The translations under genes and the position numbers were made by a program. This document shows, piece after piece, positions 29,097 to 36,908 of a stretch of 56,440 nt of DNA. The number at the start of each line of letters is the position of its first letter. Positions within the stretch are counted from its first letter, which is position 1. This DNA comes from Campylobacterota bacterium (GTDB lineage: Bacteria; Campylobacterota; Campylobacteria; Campylobacterales; Nitratiruptoraceae), in contig PUXX01000021.1 in assembly GCA_009659895.1 (NCBI GenBank), positions 1 through 56,440 of the forward strand, written 5' to 3'. The notes beneath the pieces were generated by a model, which saw nothing but the letters and a program-made list of their open reading frames with translations, did no database searches and was not told the DNA's origin.

Positions 29097-30108
29097 TCCT
29101 CTGCTGCTTGAGAGCTACGACTACGATCTGCCCTCACACCTCATAGCCAAACACCCCGCCGATCCGCCTGAGAGCGCCAGGCTCTTGGTCTATGATCGAA
29201 AAGACAAGAGCATCACCCACGCCACCTTCTTCGATCTGCCCTCCCTCTTGCCCAAGGATTCCCATCTTCTCTTCAACGATACCAAAGTGATCAAAGCAAG
29301 GATTTTTGGCAAAAAGAGCAGCGGAGGCAAGGTGGAGCTGCTCCTCAACCGCCCGTTGAGCGAGGAGAGGTTTAGCGCCTATATCCGTGGCAAGGTCAAA
29401 AAAGGGACGATCCTCCATTTCGACGCAGGGCTTCAGGCCAAAGTAATCGAGCTTTTGGATGATGGCAGCAGGATCGTGGAGTTTTACAAAGAAAAGAAGC
29501 TCGGCTTTTTCGATCTGCTCCCCATACTCCAAAACATCGGCCATGTGCCCTTGCCTCCCTATATCGACAGGGCTGAGACGAAAGCAGACGAGAAGGACTA
29601 TCAGCCCATTTTCGCCAAAAAGCCCGGAGCCGTCGCAGCCCCCACAGCCTCCTTGCACTTTACGCCAAAGCTCTTGGAGCAGATAAAAAAAGAGCATCCC
29701 ATCCACTTCCTCACACTCCATGTGGGAGCTGGGACCTTCAAACCAGTCGAGGCCGAAAGGATCGATAGCCATACCATGCACAGCGAATATTACGAAATCC
29801 CCATCTCCACCCAAAAAATCATCCAAAGCCAAACACCCATCGTAGCAGTAGGGACCACCGTCACCCGTACCGTCGAATACTTTTGGCGCACAAAAAGAGC
29901 CTCCGGGGAGTGCGATCTGTTTTTGCATCCTCAAAATCCGCCCCAAAGAGTCGATCACCTCATCACCAACTTCCACCTGCCAAAATCGACACTTCTTATG
30001 CTCGTGGCCTCATTTGTCGGTCTGGAAAAGACGATGGAGCTCTACCAAGAGGCGATGGAGAAAGGGTATCGATTCTACAGCTACGGAGATGGGATGCTCA
30101 TTATTTAG
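29086..30108 (+). CDS. queA: S-adenosylmethionine:tRNA ribosyltransferase-isomerase QueA
   Basis: A 340-residue QueA with the family opening SYDYDLPSHLIAKHPADPP, the RLLVYDR segment, KPGAVAAPTASLHFT, TLHVGAGTFKPV and LITNFHLPKSTLLMLVASF. It transfers the ribosyl part of SAM to preQ1 in tRNA to make epoxyqueuosine. The track start at 29026 lies deep inside tatC; the ATG at 29086 follows AGAGGATGAGA and gives the correct N-terminus. An ATG six bases upstream is a possible alternative. It overlaps the tatC end by 11 bases. Confidence 0.95.
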   Translation: MDRDPLLLESYDYDLPSHLIAKHPADPPESARLLVYDRKDKSITHATFFDLPSLLPKDSHLLFNDTKVIKARIFGKKSSGGKVELLLNRPLSEERFSAYIRGKVKKGTILHFDAGLQAKVIELLDDGSRIVEFYKEKKLGFFDLLPILQNIGHVPLPPYIDRAETKADEKDYQPIFAKKPGAVAAPTASLHFTPKLLEQIKKEHPIHFLTLHVGAGTFKPVEAERIDSHTMHSEYYEIPISTQKIIQSQTPIVAVGTTVTRTVEYFWRTKRASGECDLFLHPQNPPQRVDHLITNFHLPKSTLLMLVASFVGLEKTMELYQEAMEKGYRFYSYGDGMLII

Positions 30109-30119
30109 CAAAATTTTCC

Positions 30120-30125
30120 TATAAT
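30120..30125 (+). promoter_or_regulatory. -10 box upstream of sixA
   Basis: A perfect TATAAT lies in the short gap after queA, 27 bases before the sixA start codon. The preceding A/T-rich stretch offers no clear -35 box. Confidence 0.5.
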
Positions 30126-30152
30126 GACCAAAAGCCCTTTTAAGGAGCGACG

Positions 30153-30626
30153 ATGCAGATCCTCTTCATCAGACACGCCAAGGCTCTTGAGAGATCTGAA
30201 TGGGAGGGAGACGATCTTTTGAGGCCTCTGAGTGAGGATGGGCGCCAAAAGGCCAAAGAGTTCTTCGCCAAACTCTCAAAAGTCTACCATATAGACGCCA
30301 TCATCACTTCCAAAGCAGTTCGTGCCGTCCAAACTGCCCAGATCCTCAAGGAGTACTATCCAGCCGCGAAATATTTCGAGACCTCACGCCTCAATCCCGG
30401 CGCAACACCTCTAGCCTTTGAGGAGATCATCGACAGGTTTCGCTGCTACGACACCATCGCCCTCATAGGTCATGAGCCGGATTTCTCCATAGCCGTGGGC
30501 CATCTGGTAGGATGCGATGATCTTGATATTCGTATCAAAAAAGCTGGCGTGGTGGAGCTAAGAGGGGATGAGGCCTATGAGCTTTATGCCCTGCTCTACC
30601 CCAAAATTTTCAAAGGGATCGGATAA
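30153..30626 (+). CDS. sixA: SixA-like phosphohistidine phosphatase
   Basis: A 157-residue histidine phosphatase with the catalytic RHA motif at the start (ILFIRHAKALERSEW), LSEDGRQKA, SKAVRAVQTAQIL and the second histidine in IALIGHEPDFS. These are the SixA features; E. coli SixA dephosphorylates the phosphotransferase protein NPr or ArcB. The real substrate here is unknown, particularly as no PTS gene is in view. It shares one base (TAATG) with the next small ORF. A -10 box and a good ribosome site (TTAAGGAG) precede it. Confidence 0.88.
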   Translation: MQILFIRHAKALERSEWEGDDLLRPLSEDGRQKAKEFFAKLSKVYHIDAIITSKAVRAVQTAQILKEYYPAAKYFETSRLNPGATPLAFEEIIDRFRCYDTIALIGHEPDFSIAVGHLVGCDDLDIRIKKAGVVELRGDEAYELYALLYPKIFKGIG

Positions 30627-30814
30627 TGGAGCTCAAAGCAGGAGATTTGAGCAAGATCTTGATCTTCTTGTTTATTTTGCTCGTTGGGCTTGTAGGGACC
30701 TATTTGGAGTTTCGCAAACCCAAAAAGGAAGAAGAAGAGATCAAGATCGACACCAAAAAACTCAACGAAGAGATCTTGGAGGAACTCAAAAAAGATGAAA
30801 GTAGCCACCTTTAA
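30626..30814 (+). CDS. Small single-span membrane protein, function unknown
   Basis: A 62-residue protein with one hydrophobic segment (residues 10-27, KILIFLFILLVGLVGTYL) and a highly charged, helix-prone tail (EEEEIKIDTKKLNEEILEELKK). I do not recognise it. The ATG shares one base with the sixA stop codon, and its end overlaps xth by 20 bases, so it is embedded in a coupled operon, which supports it being translated. It may anchor or scaffold a partner, but this is only inference. Confidence 0.6.
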   Translation: MELKAGDLSKILIFLFILLVGLVGTYLEFRKPKKEEEEIKIDTKKLNEEILEELKKDESSHL

Positions 30815-31574
30815 CGTCAACTCCATCAACGCCCGCATCGACCTCATACGCCGATGGCTCGAAGAAAAAAATCCCGTCGATGTCCTCTGCATGCAAGAGA
30901 TCAAGTGTGAAGAGCATAAATTCCCCTTTGGGGTATTTGAGGAGCTAGGATACAGATGTGCCGTCTATGGCCAAAAGGGCTACAACGGCGTGGCAATTTG
31001 TAGCAAGCTAGGTTTTGAAGAGGTGCAAAAGGGATTTGGCGATCCCTTCTGGGATGAGCAAAAACGCTTCATCAAAGCCAGGATCAAAGGGGTCGATATC
31101 TGCAACGTCTACGCACCCCATGGCGATTTGGATGGCCCAAAACATAGCTACAAACTCACATTCTTCGACTACTTGCGCCAATATATCCAAGAGCGCTACG
31201 ATTTAGCCAGAGATCTCATGCTCTTGGTGGGCGATCTCAATGTAGCCAGGGAAGATAAGGATGTCTGGGCTCCCGAGCTTCTAAGAGGGAGCGTGGATTT
31301 CATGGATGATGAGAGAGAGGCTTTTGAGAAGCTCATCTCCATAGGGCTGCACGATCTCTTTCGGGAGTGTCATCCCAATGAGCATGGCTTCACCTGGTGG
31401 GACTATATGACAGCAGCTATATGGCGTGATGAGGGGATGCGTATCGACTATATCCTAGCATCCGATCCCATGAAAGAGCGGTGCAAGGAGATCGTGGTAG
31501 ATCTGTGGACCAGGCGCAGGCGATCTCCCAAACCAAGCGATCACGCTCCTGTGGTGGCGACCTTCGATGTATAA
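30795..31574 (+). CDS. xth: Exodeoxyribonuclease III (Xth / ExoA type AP endonuclease)
   Basis: A 259-residue endonuclease/exonuclease/phosphatase-fold enzyme. Motifs are KVATFNVNSINARI, VLCMQEIKCEE (metal-binding glutamate), YNGVAICSK, LVGDLNVA, FTWWDYM and PSDHAPVVATF (catalytic histidine). It cuts DNA at abasic sites and degrades 3' ends in repair. It overlaps the small membrane protein gene by 20 bases at its start and the ClC gene by eight at its end, so the operon continues in both directions. Confidence 0.95.
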   Translation: MKVATFNVNSINARIDLIRRWLEEKNPVDVLCMQEIKCEEHKFPFGVFEELGYRCAVYGQKGYNGVAICSKLGFEEVQKGFGDPFWDEQKRFIKARIKGVDICNVYAPHGDLDGPKHSYKLTFFDYLRQYIQERYDLARDLMLLVGDLNVAREDKDVWAPELLRGSVDFMDDEREAFEKLISIGLHDLFRECHPNEHGFTWWDYMTAAIWRDEGMRIDYILASDPMKERCKEIVVDLWTRRRRSPKPSDHAPVVATFDV

Positions 31575-32844
31575 AAAAATGCTGCGCCACATAGGCCAAA
31601 ATCTTTTCGATCTCTACAGGGCCAGTGGGGATATCTTAAAGTGGAGCTTTCTGTCCCTGCTTGTAGGGGCAGGAGTAGGCTTTTGTGTAGGAACGGCCCT
31701 CAATATCCTGGAGACCTCCATCAATGCAAGAGATCCAATTCTAGTTGGATTCCTTCCCTTTATCCTAGCCCTTAGCGGCTACTTGCTCCATCGATTTTTC
31801 AAGGAAGCCAGCGCAGATGGCACAGAAGAGATCATAAGAGCTGCCATCTACGCCGACAAAAGACTCAATCTCTTTCGTTTTCTCCTCAAACAATCAGCCA
31901 CCTTCGCCACACTCTTTTTTGGAGGATCTGCGGGAAAAGAGGCTCCATCGGCCCAGATTGGAGCCTACCTCTCCTCTTTGGGAGCCAAGATCTTCAATCT
32001 TTCGCCAAAAGAGAGGATCATCATCATCGTAGCTGGCACCAGCGCTGGGTTCGCCGTGGTCTTTGGCTCCCCTATTGCAGCCGGTTTCTTCGCTCTTGAG
32101 GCTCTTTTTGCCGGGCGTATCTTGTACCAGGTACTGGTACCCTCCTTCATAGCCAGCTTCGTGGCCTACTGGATCATGCATATTCTCCATGTGGAGTTCA
32201 TCTACCACCCGGTAGCCGTGGGACTGATCCCAAGCTTTTGGGAGATCGTCAATATATCCAAGACAGTAGTGGCAGGAATATTTTTTGGTCTCATAGCCTA
32301 TATAGTCATCTTGGCCATGAATGGAGCCAATACAATGGCCATGAGCCAAAGGATCCACCCGCTGCTCAAGGGAGTGTTGGGCGGGGGGATCATTCTTCTT
32401 TTGGCAGCTTTTGTGGGAGATCGCTATTTGGGGCTTGGGCTTGAAAGCATTGAGGCTGCATTTTTAGACGAAGTCCACTTTAGCTGGGCCGATCCTGTGC
32501 TCAAGACACTCTTTACCTTCTTGACACTAGGCAGTGGCGGAAGCGGAGGGTTCGTCACTCCCATCTTCTTCATAGGAGCGACCTCTGGCAACTTTTTTGC
32601 TCATCTCATCGATGCCAAGGTCTCTTTGTTCGCCGCTTTAGGATTTGTCAGCGTTCTTAGCGGCGCGACCAACTCCCCCATCGCCTCCACCATCCTAGCA
32701 GCAGAGCTTTTTGGGATCGAAGTGGCCCATTTCGCCGCCGTGACAGCTACCATAAGCTATCTGGTCTCTTCCAAAAAATCGGTCTTCGCACCTCAGATCA
32801 TCGAAGTGATCGAGATCAAATTCAAGCGCCACATCAACTCCTAG
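31567..32844 (+). CDS. ClC-type anion channel/antiporter, possibly of the fluoride type
   Basis: A 425-residue membrane protein with about 10-12 spans and ClC signatures: GKEAPSAQIGAYL replaces the usual GKEGP filter loop, and GSGGSGGFVTPIFFIGATSGN the usual GGxFxP loop. The TPxFFIGATxGN form resembles CLC-F fluoride/proton antiporters more than chloride ClCs, which usually read FAPxLxxG. The GSGIP motif is not seen. I would therefore call the ion open. It overlaps the xth end by eight bases and converges on the Fur-family gene with an 11-base overlap. Confidence 0.85.
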   Translation: MYKKMLRHIGQNLFDLYRASGDILKWSFLSLLVGAGVGFCVGTALNILETSINARDPILVGFLPFILALSGYLLHRFFKEASADGTEEIIRAAIYADKRLNLFRFLLKQSATFATLFFGGSAGKEAPSAQIGAYLSSLGAKIFNLSPKERIIIIVAGTSAGFAVVFGSPIAAGFFALEALFAGRILYQVLVPSFIASFVAYWIMHILHVEFIYHPVAVGLIPSFWEIVNISKTVVAGIFFGLIAYIVILAMNGANTMAMSQRIHPLLKGVLGGGIILLLAAFVGDRYLGLGLESIEAAFLDEVHFSWADPVLKTLFTFLTLGSGGSGGFVTPIFFIGATSGNFFAHLIDAKVSLFAALGFVSVLSGATNSPIASTILAAELFGIEVAHFAAVTATISYLVSSKKSVFAPQIIEVIEIKFKRHINS

Positions 32845-33244
32845 CACACTCCTTACACACTCCCATTACCATCACGGAAGCCTCTTTTGGGTGAAAGCCC
32901 TCGGGCAGTCTTATTTGAAGATTTCTGGGCTCTTCGATATCGTAGACCTCCCCACAGCTCTCACAGACAAAGTGGCTATGCTTCGCTTTTGCTATCTCAA
33001 ATTTGCTCTTTTTTTGCGGTACTTTGATCTCTTGGATGATCCCGGCCTCTAGCATGGTGTTGATATTTTTGTAGACGGTGGCCAATGAGATGGAGACAAA
33101 ATCCTTTTTGATCTCGTTGTAGATATAGTCCACGTCGGCGTGTCCTTTGCGCTCCAAGATACCCAGCATCGCCACTCTTTGTGGGGTGGATTTGAGATCG
33201 TTCTGTTTTAATAGATTGCTATATTCTATATATTTTTGCTCCAT
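32834..33244 (-). CDS. Fur family regulator, PerR-like
   Basis: A 136-residue Fur-family protein: winged helix with STPQRVAMLGIL and SLATVYKNINTMLEAGII, metal-binding HSHFVCESCGEVYDIEEP and a second cysteine pair CKEC. The two CxxC pairs form the structural zinc site. The arrangement fits PerR (peroxide sensor) as well as Fur; the short N-terminus and lack of an HHHH stretch favour PerR, but I cannot prove it. It has its own promoter, with a palindrome over the -10 box, suggesting autoregulation. It converges on the ClC gene. Confidence 0.85.
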   Translation of the reverse strand: MEQKYIEYSNLLKQNDLKSTPQRVAMLGILERKGHADVDYIYNEIKKDFVSISLATVYKNINTMLEAGIIQEIKVPQKKSKFEIAKAKHSHFVCESCGEVYDIEEPRNLQIRLPEGFHPKEASVMVMGVCKECARS

Positions 33245-33266
33245 ATGCTATCTCCCTGTTTCTTCA

Positions 33267-33300
33267 ATGTATTTATACATAAAACTCTGCTAGAAGTCAA
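33267..33300 (-). promoter_or_regulatory. Promoter and palindromic operator candidate of the Fur/PerR gene
   Basis: On the minus strand TTGACT is followed after 17 bases by TATAAA, a near-consensus sigma-70 promoter (33272-33300). A perfect palindrome ATGTAT-TT-ATACAT (33267-33280) covers the -10 box. Fur-family repressors often control themselves through A/T-rich inverted repeats at this position. Confidence 0.65.
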
Positions 33301-33442
33301 ACAATGTCGATAAAGTATCAAATAAAAAAATTTATTTTTAATTCTCATTTATCCTTAAGAACTCTTTGGTCATAATCAAAGAGGACAAAAGAGGGCCATC
33401 TCCATCACAAGAGACCCACTCCAAACAGATCAAGGAGAGAGC

Positions 33443-33997
33443 ATGAGAAAAATCGTGATCGTGACGCTGCTATCACTGCTAGCTCTAGCCCAGTGTCAGC
33501 TCCACTCCCTAAGATGGACAGCTTTTAAAACGCCCCTTAAAGCAGGGGTCAAAGGCACCTTCGACAAAATCGCTTTTCTACCCGGCAAAGCGTGCCTGGA
33601 CGGAGCCGAAGTCATCATCAACAAGCACTCCGTCAACACCGGCAACAAAGATCGGGACAAAACCTTGGACGAGGCCTTCTTCTCCAAGCTCAAAGGAGAT
33701 ATCAAAGCAAAAATCGTCCATGTGGACAAAAAGAGGATGGACGTACAAATCACGCTCAACGGCCAAACCAAGACCATCCCTTTTACCTACGAAAAAGAAG
33801 AGGGCTCCATCGAGGCTCACGGAGTCATCGACATCTTCGATTTTAGCGGCTCCAAAGCCCTTCAAAGCATCAACAAGGCCTGTTATGATCTGCACCAGGG
33901 CAAGACATGGAACGACGTGGAGCTCTCCTTTACCATCGATACCAAAAAACACTCCAAATCCCACACTATCATAGATCATGTAAAGTCGATGATGTGA
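33443..33997 (+). CDS. YceI-like exported lipid-binding protein
   Basis: A 184-residue protein with a signal peptide (MRKIVIVTLLSLLALAQC; cleavage near residue 16-18) and a body matching the YceI family: WTAFKTPLKAGVKGTFDKI, NKHSVNTGNKDRDKTL, and WNDVELSFTI. YceI proteins form a lipocalin-like barrel that holds a polyisoprenoid chain in the periplasm. LALAQC could pass for a lipobox, so a lipoprotein form is possible. The next gene, nhaA, starts one base after its stop codon, so they probably share the mRNA. A CATAAT -10 box at 33371 is a candidate promoter. Confidence 0.82.
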   Translation: MRKIVIVTLLSLLALAQCQLHSLRWTAFKTPLKAGVKGTFDKIAFLPGKACLDGAEVIINKHSVNTGNKDRDKTLDEAFFSKLKGDIKAKIVHVDKKRMDVQITLNGQTKTIPFTYEKEEGSIEAHGVIDIFDFSGSKALQSINKACYDLHQGKTWNDVELSFTIDTKKHSKSHTIIDHVKSMM

Positions 33998-33998
33998 T

Positions 33999-35162
33999 AT
34001 GAAACAAGCCAGTTTCCTCCATAGCCCCGCTTTGAGTGGGGCACTGCTCATCGTCGCCACCATCGCAGCACTCATTCTCGAAAACTCCTCCCTCTCCCAT
34101 TACTACGACACCTTTTTGCACACGCCGGTGGAGATTCGTTTTGGCAACTTCCACATAGCCAAACCCTTGCTCCTTTGGGTCAACGACGGATTGATGGCCA
34201 TTTTCTTCTTTCTCATCGGGCTCGAAGTCAAAAGAGAGGTCTTAGAGGGCAGCCTCTCATCCATCTCCCAACTCTCTTTGCCGCTCCTGGCGGCTCTTGG
34301 CGGGATGGCCGTCCCAGCCCTCATCTACATCGCCCTCAACCCCAACGACCCCTTCGCCCTCAACGGCTGGGCGATACCCACCGCCACCGATATCGCCTTT
34401 GCGCTGGGGGTGTTGAGCCTGGTGGGGCCAGGAGTGCCCACATCGCTCAAGAGCTTTCTTTTGGCCCTGGCCATCATCGACGATCTGGGAGCCATCGTCA
34501 TCATCGCCCTCTTCTACACCCAGGAGCTCTCCATGATCTCTATCACCATCGCAGCCCTGGCCCTTGGGGTGCTGATCCTTTTCAATAGGTTTGGAGTGCA
34601 AAGAAAAGCCCTCTACGTCATCGTCGGCGCTATGCTTTGGGCCAGCGTGCTCAAATCCGGCGTCCACGCCACTTTGGCCGGAGTCGCCGTCGCTTTTACC
34701 ATACCGCTCCATCTGGCCAAAGAGATGGAAAAGGATCTGCATCTTTACGTCTCCTTGCTCATTCTTCCGCTCTTTGCCTTCGTCAACGCCGGGGTCAATT
34801 TGGAGAGTGTCACCCTCAAAGACATCTTCGCTCCCGTGCCGCTTGGCATCATGCTGGGACTCTTTTTGGGCAAACAGATAGGCGTGTTTGGATTTTCCTG
34901 GATCGCCATCAAAACGGGCCTTGCCAAACTCCCCGACAAAGCCACGTGGCTTCAGCTCTACGGACTCAGCGTCCTCACAGGGATAGGATTTACCATGAGT
35001 CTCTTCATCGACTCCCTGGCCTTCAACGATACGCGCATCTACAACTACGCCGACAAACTGGCCATCCTCCTTGGCTCCTTGCTCTCTGGGATCACAGGAT
35101 ATATCGTCTTGAAATCAGCGCAAAAACAAAAGCCGCACCAAAGCGACGCCAAAGAGGAGTAG
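33999..35162 (+). CDS. nhaA: Na+/H+ antiporter NhaA
   Basis: A 387-residue NhaA with about 12 membrane segments. Motifs are FFLIGLEVKREVLEG, GWAIPTATDIAFALGVL and AIIDDLGAIVIIALFY, with the paired aspartates of the ion-binding site, and a late TGIGFTMSLFIDSLAF. It exchanges internal sodium for protons and controls pH and salt tolerance. Codon use is richer in G and C than nearby genes and CTAG is absent by eye, so the gene may have a different history. The last 48 bases overlap the end of the convergent ubiB-family gene. Confidence 0.96.
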   Translation: MKQASFLHSPALSGALLIVATIAALILENSSLSHYYDTFLHTPVEIRFGNFHIAKPLLLWVNDGLMAIFFFLIGLEVKREVLEGSLSSISQLSLPLLAALGGMAVPALIYIALNPNDPFALNGWAIPTATDIAFALGVLSLVGPGVPTSLKSFLLALAIIDDLGAIVIIALFYTQELSMISITIAALALGVLILFNRFGVQRKALYVIVGAMLWASVLKSGVHATLAGVAVAFTIPLHLAKEMEKDLHLYVSLLILPLFAFVNAGVNLESVTLKDIFAPVPLGIMLGLFLGKQIGVFGFSWIAIKTGLAKLPDKATWLQLYGLSVLTGIGFTMSLFIDSLAFNDTRIYNYADKLAILLGSLLSGITGYIVLKSAQKQKPHQSDAKEE

Positions 35163-36626
35163 TCCCACTCCCTCATACCCCGTCACCGCCGCAAAAATCG
35201 CCCCCATCATCAGCGAAAAACTAAAAAGAATAGGCCTTAGATACTCTTTGAGCTCTTTTCTCATCCACTCAAGCTGATAAGGAGACATCTGGACTTCAAG
35301 CTCCCCTTTACTGGCCAGCTCTATGGTCTTTTTGAAATCTTCCACCAAATAGGGCGCTCCCTTGATCTCGTCGATGATCATCTCCACCAGGGAGTCCTTG
35401 TAGCCCAAGGCTCTTGGGATGTTCTTTTGCAAGATAGGCAAGATATCCTTGACGCCGTTGAAATTTTCGATATAGGTGGTGCCAAGCCCCTCGATGATAG
35501 CCGAGACACGGAGGATGTAGATCGCCTCCTGGGGGAGCTTGAATGGGAGCTCTCGCATCGATTCCAAGATCTCAAAGGCTAGGCGCTGCATGTTCACGGC
35601 ACTCAAGCTCTCATCGCTAAAGATAGAAAACATCTCCTCCACGAACTCCGCCACCGCCCCTTTGGGAGCCTCATAGGCCACGACGCCCAGCCTCTTCGCC
35701 GCACTGACAAAGAGCTCGTAGTCCCTTTCGTGAGCCGACTTGATCATCTCGATGATAGCCACTCTTGTTTCGTTGGCGATCCGCTTGACCATCCCAAAGT
35801 CCAAGAGCACCAGCTCCGCCTCTTTCGTGACCAAAAGATTGCCCGGATGGGGATCGGCGTGGAAAAAGCCCACCACCAGCATCTGCTCTGCATAAAAGTC
35901 GATAAGACGCTCCAGCACGGGGCGAAAATCGATCCCCATGCGCCTCAACCCCTCCTTATCATCGAAGCGCACCCCCTCCATAAATTCCATCACCAACGCA
36001 TCGTCGCTGCAATACTCCTCAAAGGGCTTTGGGAAAAGGACTTTGCAGTGCTTGTAGGTGGTGCTGAATTTTTTGAGGTTGGAGAGCTCCTTTTTGAGAC
36101 TCACCTCCTGGATGATCATCGCCGAAAACTCCTCGATCACCGCCTCAAGAGAGTTTTTGGTATATTCGCTAAAAAAGGGCCGAAAGAGATAGAGCAGTAT
36201 CTTCAATGTCCTTATATCCTTGCGCACCTGCTCCTCTATCCCCAGGCGCCGAAGTTTGACGGCCACCTTTTGGCCCTTGAGAGAGGCGACATGGACTTGC
36301 CCGATCGAGGCGCTGGCTATGGGAATGGGATCGAAGCTCTCAAAGGGATTGGTCCTGAAGGCTCTGTGAAATACCTCCTCAAACTCCTCTTTTGACATGG
36401 GAGGCAGCTCATCATGAAGACTCTTGAGCTGTTCTAGATAGGCATCATCAAAAAAGTCGGCCCTCGTGGCCAGTACCTGGGCCAATTTGATAAAACTCGC
36501 ACCAAGCTCCACGATGACAAGGCGCAGACGCTTGGGCTCGTAGGGGCGAAATCCCAAAAAAGAGTCCCGCCTCTTTATCAAAAGAAAAAAGCTAAGAAGC
36601 AAGAAGAAGATTTTAAAAAGTCTCAC
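35115..36626 (-). CDS. UbiB/ABC1-family atypical kinase
   Basis: A 503-residue UbiB-family protein. Motifs include the alanine-rich loop ASASIGQVHVA, VAVKLRR, HADPHPGNLLV and LLDFGMVKR, and two membrane segments at the C-terminus (about residues 465-502). The signature KxGQ reads KLAQ here (FIKLAQVLATRADFF), a glycine-to-alanine change in the inhibitory motif. The family supports quinone biosynthesis; a role in menaquinone metabolism would fit this phylum, but that is inference. It follows the phasin-like gene with a four-base overlap and converges on nhaA with a 48-base overlap. Confidence 0.9.
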   Translation of the reverse strand: MRLFKIFFLLLSFFLLIKRRDSFLGFRPYEPKRLRLVIVELGASFIKLAQVLATRADFFDDAYLEQLKSLHDELPPMSKEEFEEVFHRAFRTNPFESFDPIPIASASIGQVHVASLKGQKVAVKLRRLGIEEQVRKDIRTLKILLYLFRPFFSEYTKNSLEAVIEEFSAMIIQEVSLKKELSNLKKFSTTYKHCKVLFPKPFEEYCSDDALVMEFMEGVRFDDKEGLRRMGIDFRPVLERLIDFYAEQMLVVGFFHADPHPGNLLVTKEAELVLLDFGMVKRIANETRVAIIEMIKSAHERDYELFVSAAKRLGVVAYEAPKGAVAEFVEEMFSIFSDESLSAVNMQRLAFEILESMRELPFKLPQEAIYILRVSAIIEGLGTTYIENFNGVKDILPILQKNIPRALGYKDSLVEMIIDEIKGAPYLVEDFKKTIELASKGELEVQMSPYQLEWMRKELKEYLRPILFSFSLMMGAIFAAVTGYEGVGLLLFGVALVRLLFLR

Positions 36627-36880
36627 TTTTTACAAAGCTTCTCAATGTCCTTTTTGGTGGCCAGATCGAGCTCTGCTACGATCTCTTTGAGAAGCTTTTT
36701 GAGCTCCTCTTTGGCTCTTTTTTCCTCCTCTTCGCCTCTTTTTTTCGCCTCTTCGACGATTTTCTTGACCTCCTCTTCAGAGAGTCTCCCCTTCTTCACC
36801 AGTTTTTGGAGCTGCTCTTCGACCTTCTCTTTGGCCAGGAGCGCTCCACCCACACCTAGATAGAGCAGATCTTTGAGCAT
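36623..36880 (-). CDS. Phasin-like coiled-coil protein
   Basis: An 85-residue protein with a short hydrophobic start (LLYLGVGGALLAKEKVE) and then an almost continuous charged helix (LSEEEVKKIVEEAKKRGEEEEKRAKEELKK). This is the pattern of the small phasin-superfamily or polyhydroxyalkanoate granule-associated proteins, though no PHA genes are nearby. It overlaps the UbiB-family gene by four bases and is likely co-transcribed with it. TATAAT lies 25 bases before its start. A helper or membrane-surface role for the UbiB kinase is a guess. Confidence 0.55.
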   Translation of the reverse strand: MLKDLLYLGVGGALLAKEKVEEQLQKLVKKGRLSEEEVKKIVEEAKKRGEEEEKRAKEELKKLLKEIVAELDLATKKDIEKLCKK

Positions 36881-36908
36881 TTTCGCCTCCTTGTTTTTTC
36901 TTATTATA

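Noticed and set aside
29134-29976. 280-codon minus-strand ORF opposite queA
   Set aside because: Shadow of queA; glycine- and leucine-rich composition with no domain features.
33330-33356. A/T-rich stretch TTTTTAATTCTCATTTATCC as a Fur box
   Set aside because: Only a loose resemblance to the Fur consensus; too A/T-rich to judge by eye.
33304-33375. 23-codon ORF upstream of the YceI-like gene (MSIKYQIKKF...)
   Set aside because: No ribosome site, A/T-rich low-complexity region, and overlaps the likely promoter of the YceI-like gene.
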